DNA of 64,000 nucleotides from Aquatica leii. Taxonomy: Eukaryota; Arthropoda; Insecta; Coleoptera; Lampyridae. The notes below the pieces were generated by a model. It had not been told where the DNA came from, made no database searches, and saw nothing but the letters and a program-made list of their open reading frames with translations. Both the position numbers and the translations under genes were made by a program. Positions 57,901 to 64,000 of this stretch are shown here, piece by piece. The stretch is taken from contig CM069433.1 in NCBI GenBank assembly GCA_035610365.1, positions 186,504,760-186,568,759 on the forward strand. The letters run 5' to 3'. Each line of letters starts with the position of its first letter. Within the stretch, counting starts at the first letter, position 1.

Positions 57901-60900
57901 TATGCATGACTGTACCTTCCGAAGATAATGTTTCATCTTAGAATAAAGTACACTAATGTTTCTACATATGTGACGGATGCTTTCGGAAACTGCAACAGCA
58001 TATTTTCGGACTCTTCTCTCATTATGTAAACAAAAATATCTATTCTTTCCTTATCCGTTTTTTTTATTCATCCGGATACTGACATATAACTTATTTCAGA
58101 ATAGAAATTTGTGACTATTTTGGAAATCTCAAAAACGGAAGTAAAATAATTAAAATTGGTGTGAACGCTAATCTTTTATCACCAACTAAACAAATAAATA
58201 TCACAAGAAAAAACAGCTTCCCGTTGACAAGAATCAATAATTCGTTGGATAACTTGTCCGGTTGCTTTGATAATCATGTTGGTTTAAAAAAACTTTTCAG
58301 AAAACACAAGTTTTAAATTAATTGAACCAATTGCAAAGAAAGAATTGTGTCAATGCTACAAAAATTGTGAAATGCAAGCAAGAATCGGATACGAAAAAAC
58401 TTTGATTAGATTATATGACCTGGGTTCTACGAACTATCTCCAAAAACAGTTTTAGAAAATAATCTGATCAAATACAACATTTTAACTACATTTTTTTTCA
58501 AAATTTATGTATGTATCCGTATAGCAAGAGCATTACAGTCAGCTAAAATAGTGAAACAATCTCAACATAATTGTCAACTTCGAGACAATAACCGAAGAAT
58601 GTGGAACATTCTCAACCCAGATAACAAAAATACTTAAAAAATATTTAGAGAAAGCTGAGGTCTTTTACGAATTGAGTCAAAAGAAATGTTAAGAATAAGA
58701 AGATAAAAATGTTTAGATAAACAGAAGTTGTCCGCGGACATTATTTTTTAAGTAATAGTACTATATAAATTAATGTAAGTGTTTTTCTTAAATACCGTAT
58801 AAAACCAAAAATGCAATGTCAGATCGGAGAAAAGGTTATTCAGGTGAAATTAGAAAAATTCAGACAGAAGGATGCTAAAAGAAGCTTACAGGTGTAAACA
58901 TTTTGTTGTGTGTACTTGAATGATCACATTTTTTGATATAAAGAGTAAACTTTTTGCGATTGCTCATAAAATAATGTCTGAAAAATTCTAGTAAATGTAA
59001 ATGGGGGAGAGTGTTGTACCTTGGACCTCTTCACGTGTTTCCCATTACACATTTTTCAAACAGAATTCTTTTGGCGCACAATTGCGTATATTACCATTAG
59101 ACGTCGCCATTTCGATAACAGTGGTTTTTAAGGGAATGTAGCTCTTGAAACATTTTGGCTATCAAAAGTAAATATTCCAAAAGTTTTATTTTTTGTGATA
59201 AATGTGCGGCTCTAGACCAGGTAAGTCTAATATGCATTTCTCTTGAGGCGTACATATAAAAACAAATTAAAAACATAACTTCAAAACTGTGTTTGCCGAA
59301 TTTGTTCCTTAGTTGCCGGTTGTGTACTTTGAACCAAACATTTTGTTGTACCTTGGATCGGTCTAAGGTACATGCAACCTGTGTTTTTAATTTATTGCAA
59401 AATTTGTTTTTATAATAAAGCCAGTTGTCTTTTATTTTTAGAAGGTGCGCCGAAGTAAGAAGAGGGAAGAAGGCGACAAAAACAACTTGAAAACTGTAAT
59501 CGAAGATGTTGTTCTGCGAGAATACTCTGTAAGGCAGCAGAAAATAATATATCAAAAACTACTTTGCTTCGACATTTGAAAAGGCATAAGTCATCGCAAG
59601 AAGACTTGTTTACCTACCAATCAAATATTAGCTATTGCAAAATATTTTCTGAAGACGATGAATTGCTACTTGCAGACTATTATAAACTGCGGTACAATTG
59701 CATTATGGTCTTTCAAAAAATGAATTGCGAAATTGCCTACGAGTTTGCCATGGCAAACAAAAAAGCTACCTGAGTCCTGGAGCGAGAAAAAAATAACTGG
59801 TAGGGCATGGGTCCGTCAGTTTCTCTCCAGACATCTAGTGTTGTCATTGCGAAAACCAGAAGCTGCTAGTCTTTTGCGTGCTACAGCACTTAATAAAAAA
59901 AAATATAAGCGATTTTTTTACAAATTTGAAAAATGTTTACGATCGCAATAACGTTGACCCAGGGAACATCTATAACCTGGATGAAACAGTTCACGTCTCG
60001 CCGAAGGTTTTAGCCACAAAAGGTCAGAAACAAATTGGCAGTGTTACATCGGGAGAAAAAGGTATAAATGTCACTATGGTAGCAGCTATAAATGCCGTGG
60101 GCAATCATGTTCCTCCAATGCTTATATTTCCAAGGGCCCACTTTAAAGACCATATGTTGAAAGCCTCTGCATTTGGGTCAATAAGAAGAGCAAATCCTTC
60201 AGGATGGATTAATAAACACTTATTCATCGATTATTTAAAGCATTTTATAGCTCACGTGAAGCTCACTGTACAGAACAAGGTGCTTCTAATATATAACAAT
60301 CATGAGTCACGCATTTCTCTAGCCACAATAAATCTGGCAAAGAACAAAGGGGTGGTTCTACTAACAATGCTTTCTCATATGTTCCACAAACTTCAGTCTC
60401 TCGATCGAACTGTTTTTGGCCCTTACAAGACATTTTACAACCAAGCGTCGAATCAATGGCTCACATATAATAACCCAGGAAAACCAATCAGTATTTACGA
60501 TGTGTCAGAAATAGTAGGTGCGGCTTTGTTAAAAGCTTATACAATCCACAATTGGTAATGGGATTCGAAGTGAACGGAATTTGGCTTTTTGACGAGCATA
60601 TATTTGGCAAAGACCAATTTTTGTCTTCTTGTATTACTGATCGTCCACAAGAAGGTATGCGACTGTTGCTCCAACCGACAATCATTAAAGTTCTGAGCAA
60701 ATCACTAAAGGACCCTCAAGTTGAGATAATCGGCAAGATTTAGTTTCTCCGCAAGTAGTAAGGCCGTTTCCGAAAACAGCTACTAGAAAAGAAACACGCA
60801 ATAAACAAAGAAAAGGGTCAACAAGGATCTTAACTGATACACTGATAAAAGAAGAAATAAGGCAAAGTGTTTAGTGACAATGAATGCGAAGAGACAAATA

Positions 60901-63269
60901 AAAACATTACCAAGACAAAACCTGTGGAAAGCAGTGATGATTCGAGTGTTGAAGATGTGGAGTTGGATGATTCGTCTTCGGATGGCGATCCCGAACGATT
61001 CTATGAAAGCATTAGACAAGAAGCCGCACCGAGGAAATTGATGAAGGTCCAATTATGCAAGGTGATTTTATCTTAGTGGCACTAACAACAACAAAAACAT
61101 CATTTTGTAGCTAAAGTAATGAGGATCGTTGAGGATGGTTATGATGTAAGATTCTACAAAAAGATTACTGGGACAACTGCGTCTAGAAGCTTTTTTCCCA
61201 GCGATAAGGTTGTATCTTTTGTAGCTGATATTGATGTGGTGCGATACCTTCTTCTACCTACGTCAGTTGGATCTTTAAAACGGCAAGAAAACCAACTTCT
61301 TTTTCCTGTGGATTTTAGTTATTTCAACATTATTTAGGAATACTCATATTTTTTACTTGTTTTTAGATTTAAAATGTTAAATATTTGTTTAAGCATCAGT
61401 TGTTAAACCACAATGGGTTTTTTGTTTGAATTTTTTTTAAATAAATATTCAATAAACGAATGAATGTCAATTTTTTTACATTATTAAACCAAGGTAGAAT
61501 CAAAACTGGGCCAAGGTACTACCATGTGTCGTACCTTGGATCAAATGACGTTTTTTTCCGCTTAACAAATTATTTCACTTGTTATAAATTCACAAATTAG
61601 AAGTATATATTCTAGATAAACTATTGTATAATAAAACTAATTATCACAACCCTCCATATTGTGTTTATAGCTTGTCAAAAAAAATGATCCAAGGTACAAC
61701 AATCTCCCTGCATCAAAATACAATAATGTATTTGTATTGTGAACTCAAATGACACAAAAAACTTGATTGTAGTATAAAAATAACACAATAATGATTGCAT
61801 AGACTTAAACGTTATAATCTTACATTTATTACTACACTTAATAACACAGTTATTCAATTCTTATTTATGGATTGTGTGTTTAATGTTGTAATCATTTTTT
61901 ATTATTGTTTATAGTATAATAATAAAAGAAAACTGATTATAGTTCTTTATTTTAGATTTGGAAGAAAAACTTTATTGATATGGGGAATGGTATTAAGTGC
62001 AATAATAGGCTTATCCCGTTCTTTTGCTCATTCTTATATTTTATTTGTTATATTGGAATACTTAGAAGCTTTTTGCATATCTGGAGCGTTTGCAACGCTT
62101 TGGATTTTAGGTATGTACCATAACGATTCCACAACTTCATTAAAAACTTTATCAAAATTAGGAGTAGAATATGTTGGTCCTAAAAAGCGAATATTTGTCA
62201 CTGTACTAATAAATACGTTCTTTGCACTCGGAGGAATTATTCAAAGTTTAATAGCATGGCAGGTGCAATCTTGGAGGTAAATAAATATAATTTTTCTGCA
62301 TTTATATAAAATCATACTTTAGGGTTTTGCTACGAATTTTATACTCCCTTCAACTGATAATGCTCTTCTACTACTGGCTAATACCGGAATCTGCAAGATG
62401 GTTACTGACGAAAGGAAGATTTGGCGAAGTAAAACACATGTTAGAACACATTGCAGAAACAAATAAAAAAACGATATCGGAAAACAGTTTTAAAAAATTG
62501 GAAAATTTTAATGCAAATAAAGAAGATACTAAAACTCCAATTATCGAGTTTTTTCACTCTAGAATTTTAATCGTACGATTAATTATTTGCGCAAGTTGTT
62601 GGGCATGTTGTATTTTTCTGTATTATGGTTTTATAATTAATGCCGTGCAATTATCGGCGAATAGTTATTTAGATCTCATTTTAACAATACTTGTTGAAAT
62701 TCCTGGATCCATGACGTATACGATCGCAGACAGAATAGGAAGACGATTATCACTTGCTGGAGGATTTTTAATAGCGGGGTTGTCTTGCTTCGGTTATATT
62801 TTTATAAACATAGGTAAAAAATGAGATCAAATCTAAATAAGTAAGTTTGAAAGTTACTATTTTAGATCAACGCTGGTTACAACTAGTAGTTTATTTATTA
62901 GGAAAATTTGGTGTAGCGATTAGTTTTTCAGTTCTTTACACAGCTACCACGGAAATATTTCCTACCCCTTTTCGAAATACCTTACTATCAATTTGTTCCA
63001 TGGTAGGGGGTCTTGGAGCAGCCGCAGCACCTCAATTGCCGTTATTGGTAAGTATATTTAAATTTTTGTTTATTTAAAATATAAATAAAATTTCTGTTTA
63101 GAAAACAATTTGGGAATATTTACCTTTGATGCTTTTTGGATGCATTGGTTTAGGGGCTACGTTTATATCGTTACTCTTACCAGAAACAATGAATATCGAG
63201 TTGCCGAATACAATGAAAGAAGCTGAGGCTATTGGAAAATTTAAATCTAATAAAATAAACGTTGTTTAA
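42999..63269 (+). CDS. SLC22-type organic cation/anion transporter (major facilitator superfamily), 8 coding exons
   Basis: Coding exons: 42999-43156, 43209-43431, 51146-51252, 61956-62110, 62162-62276, 62323-62813, 62866-63047 and 63102-63269. All have GT/AG borders and matching phases, giving 532 codons, the usual SLC22 length. A first membrane segment (CFFILISAAFIYFSSIIFVF) is followed by a long Cys-rich outside loop. The SLC22 signature LPISGILSDRFGRK spans the exon 3/4 junction. Later blocks are LGVEYVGPKKR, WLIPESARWLLTKGRFGEV, ADRIGRR, TTEIFPTPFRNTLLS and the C-terminal LPETMNIELPNTM. Such proteins carry organic ions across the plasma membrane; the substrate cannot be inferred. Introns 2 and 3 are swollen by transposons, yet splice sites and frame are intact, so the gene looks functional. 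A poly(A) signal candidate AATAAA is at 63632. Confidence 0.93.
43531..43668. repeat. Long GC-rich palindrome (138 bp)
   Basis: The two arms of about 67 bp pair almost throughout: AATAGTATACTAAAACAC opens the left arm and AATAGTATAAAACAC the inverted right arm. The centre is CCGCGCAGCGGC. It is much richer in CpG than its surroundings. As RNA it would fold into one extended hairpin. Most likely a foldback-type or MITE-like element. Confidence 0.8.
43775..46233 (-). mobile_element. Penelope-like element 2 with inverted terminal repeats
   Basis: Bounded by inverted repeats of about 146 bp: 43775-43920 and 46088-46233 (GAAGTAATAACATTCTGCTG at each outer end in opposite orientation). The coding sequence on the minus strand has an N-terminal part with PADKGAATVIMD and LYGLPKIHKNNMPLRPI (46087-45185), RT blocks LVSFDVESLYTNVPVEAAL and GLPMGSSLSPVVANIYM (45251-44886), and RYVDD at about 44850. 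After RYVDD some 15 codons of the expected text are missing. The GIY-YIG endonuclease CIYQVPCECGKSYVGETKR lies in 44619-43984. It sits in the 3' LTR of the gypsy copy, with an imperfectly duplicated stretch of LTR sequence on both sides. Confidence 0.93.
46690..47276 (-). pseudogene. Accessory macrodomain ORF of the second gypsy copy
   Basis: Homologous to 39093-39695 at the same place between pol and LTR. The start codon is ATT here. It reads AIAHCVSKDLEMSRGVAVVF, KKKFGQLDE, then a deletion of about 27 bp and a stop, then FYLVTKKYLSTKPLY and AVPKLGCGLDQLNWRTV, so the family's catalytic Lys and Asp are kept. The two stop positions of the other copy are sense here (GGA and TGG). The zinc finger is damaged: the first Cys and the final His are replaced (IDFYSQANC, CRYRL). 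The frame reads through its original stop into the LTR. Amino-acid similarity to the other copy is about 90% over the conserved blocks. Confidence 0.85.
47341..48446 (-). repeat. Solo LTR (family B), 1106 bp
   Basis: Inverted copy of the 5728-6774 LTR, with TG...CA ends and the 4-bp target duplication ATTG on both sides (47337-47340 and 48447-48450). It interrupts the gypsy copy exactly between CAATACACAAGTTT and GATAACTACAAT, which are contiguous in the LTR-bounded copy at 39021-39045. Confidence 0.92.
52551..56451 (-). mobile_element. hAT transposon (CGBP1-like transposase) with an internal tandem duplication
   Basis: Ends TAAAGAGCGGATAGT and, inverted, TAAAGAGCGGACAGT are flanked by a perfect 8-bp duplication GTCATGAT (52543-52550 and 56452-56459). 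On the minus strand a transposase reads NYIWTSVDETTDCRGRYIAN (about 53915-53855), then VGLLYPNGVKKEKVLLFVTD after an acceptor near 53670. FVRDEFAIVNKLISATKK follows, then an intron with its acceptor before FVKAPLRV (about 53400). The C-terminal hAT dimerisation motif is LKFAPLTSCDVERTFAFYKN (52830-52770). The transposase has stops near 53560 and 53370. The perfect target duplication implies a fairly recent insertion. Confidence 0.87.
53622..56361. repeat. Tandem duplication of 1370 bp inside the hAT element
   Basis: 53622-54991 and 54992-56361 are nearly identical; the only difference I found is one T in a T-run near 54290 and 55660. The junction shares TAC with the original start, consistent with a microhomology-mediated event. 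It duplicates the transposase middle and 5' region including VDETTD. Confidence 0.93.
56600..57290 (-). pseudogene. Unrecognised decayed coding block
   Basis: The minus strand reads almost continuously as IELEEFFDHVLQFLPGHVIF (about 57290-57220), TVHDGTNLIQDYKISYNQMK, YLYGMASQMSSRMAALRHEW, NPSERLINWKLKIKVSVLSI and, with stops, LENIIVHLPEV near 56690. The composition is protein-like, but I do not recognise the family. It lies inside intron 3 and is antisense to the host gene, so it is probably a transposon gene. Confidence 0.45.
57850..58290 (-). pseudogene. Second unrecognised decayed coding block, same strand
   Basis: The minus strand reads MIIKATGQVIQRIIDSCQRE (about 58290-58220), then SEISYMSVSG and KKTDKERIDIFVYIMREESE with NMLLQFPKASVTYVETLVYF (58070-57950), with a few stops between. 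It may be the N-terminal part of the same lost gene as 56600-57290. Family unknown to me. Confidence 0.4.
58300..59001. other. Intronic AT-rich sequence, nothing recognised
   Basis: No coding pattern or repeat recognised, apart from a short AATGTGGAACATTCTCAACC segment resembling GAATGGAACATTCTTGATGC near 29960. Confidence 0.45.
59002..61712 (+). mobile_element. pogo/Tigger-type DNA transposon with GTACCTTGGATC repeats
   Basis: The left end (GGGGGAGAGTGTTGTACCTTGG) and inverted right end (CAGGGAGATTGTTGTACCTTGG) form TIRs of about 24 bp. The word GTACCTTGGATC or its complement recurs at 59017, 59342, 61512, 61533 and 61686, so subterminal binding sites are likely. The target duplication could not be fixed. 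It encloses one decayed transposase on the + strand. Confidence 0.78.
59440..61337 (+). pseudogene. pogo/jerky-like transposase with a lost catalytic Asp
   Basis: After an intron-like acceptor (TTTATTTTTAG at about 59440) the text reads VRRSKKREEGDKNN and SVRQAAENNISKTTLLRHL, a psq-type helix-turn-helix, across frameshifts. Then SWSEKKITGRAWVRQFLSRH (CENP-B-like DNA binding). The DDE core holds IYNLDETVHVSPK (first Asp, about 59980), VTMVAAINAVGNHVPPML, LLIYNNHESRIS (60280-60315; the family has DNHxSH, so the second Asp is Asn) and LQSLDRTVFGPYK (60395-60430). A C-terminal tail (IVEDGYDVRFYKKITG, FPVDFSYFNII to 61337) matches the end of insect jerky-like proteins. Frame breaks lie near 59560, 59770, 59900, 60555 and 61070. 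Confidence 0.85.
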
Positions 63270-64000
63270 AAACTTATTTAAAAAATATATATTTATTGAA
63301 ACCAGTAAGCAATTTTGATAATTTTTAATCTACTCGTTTCTTTTAATGTGCCATTTCTCTCACATTAATTTTTGATAAAATCTCGCCATTGCAAAAATAC
63401 AGTAATCATCATTATTCATAGTTTGAGTAGCAAATTATTATTATAAAGGATAATTAAGTGTCTACAAATAAACAATTTTGATAATTTAACGAAATGTTAC
63501 TAATGTTTAGAGATTTGCCACAATCTTCACGTACTTAATTGTTGAATGTACTCAATTTAAGTAATTCTATGAAGTATTAACTAAGAAATCTTATTTATTT
63601 TAAATGGATTGATTGTAAAATTGTTTTTTTTAATAAAACGCTCATTAACTTTTATAATTTCAAAAAAAATTACTGATGCACTACTACAATTGCAAATAAA
63701 ACTATAAAAATACGTGTTACTCTTTTTCAACAAAAACAAGCGTTCAGTAACAGGAGAATTTCATATAAGTGTCGATAAGTTAATGATTAGTCACAAAGTA
63801 GACATGTTGATTAATAAATAAGCAAGTCAAAATTAAAGCAAAAAATTTATCATTACACATTTATACAAGTATCCACATCACTTGATAGAATTTAAACTCT
63901 GTAAATTATCAAAATTTCCAAATCAATCTGTTTGTTTTGAATCAGAAAAAAATGGCAGAAAAACACCGTTGGTGTTTTTATCATGCGACCGAGACAAAAT
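63270..64000. other. 3' flank of the SLC22 gene
   Basis: AT-rich. AATAAA candidates for poly(A) lie at 63632-63637 and 63695-63700. No further gene is seen up to the window edge. Confidence 0.6.

Larger units (their letters stand above)
51253..61955 (+). other. Intron 3 of the SLC22 gene (10.7 kb), transposon-filled
   Basis: Donor GTAAGT at 51253, acceptor TTATTTTAG ending at 61955. It holds a hAT element (52551-56451), unrecognised decayed coding blocks (56600-58290) and a pogo-like element (59002-61712). 51253-52550 is AT-rich with a cluster of TATGCAA words at 51876-51957 and no coding sequence. Confidence 0.88.

Noticed and set aside
59097-59555. 152-codon open frame on the minus strand
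   Set aside because: Overlaps the pogo transposase N-terminus and its TIR-proximal repeats on the other strand; no domain.
61956-62276. Reading SLC22 exons 4 and 5 as one exon without an intron
   Set aside because: It would insert 17 residues into the conserved ILGVEYVGPKKR block; GT...AG borders fit a 51-nt intron matching the other short introns.

Overview
The window is AT-rich nuclear DNA from an insect. The evidence is one intron-containing SLC22-type transporter gene with several 46-54 nt introns, plus a dense population of arthropod-type transposable elements: Ty3/gypsy, BEL/Pao, Penelope, pogo, piggyBac, hAT, mariner-like and CACTA-like. A beetle is my guess from intron size and element mix, but the order cannot be fixed from the sequence. 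No rRNA, tRNA, CRISPR array or bacterial-type operon was seen.

Layout. 1-1870 is a truncated, inverted Ty3/gypsy pol. 3779-7058 is a decayed BEL/Pao element split by a solo LTR (5728-6774). 7080-8300 is the inverted 5' part of a non-LTR retrotransposon. 9475-9973 is a duplicated promoter-like block. 11210-16510 holds two decayed inverted gypsy elements. 17353-19300 is a Penelope-like element. 20707-23068 is a DNA transposon with CACTR termini and an uncharacterised protein. 24827-26107 is a TIR-bounded unit containing a possible tiny spliced gene. 26570-33460 holds mariner-like, DUF4371/hAT-like, gag and piggyBac relics. 33753-41376 is a hAT-type element containing mariner-like fragments, themselves split by a gypsy element with both LTRs (34691-40211).

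The SLC22 gene occupies 42999-63269 on the + strand (8 coding exons, 532 codons). Five introns are tiny. Two are enlarged to 7.7 and 10.7 kb by insertions: a second macrodomain-type gypsy copy with a Penelope element and a solo LTR nested in it, then a hAT element with an internal tandem duplication, and a pogo-like element.

The most notable finding is an accessory ORF downstream of pol in the gypsy family, where an env gene might sit. It encodes a macrodomain resembling the ADP-ribosyl hydrolase TARG1/OARD1, followed by a CCCH zinc finger. It is present at the same place in both copies whose 3' end lies in the window. The family's catalytic Lys and Asp are retained in both, although each copy is now broken. 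I infer an ADP-ribose-removing function carried by a retrotransposon. I cannot tell without a database search whether this is already described.
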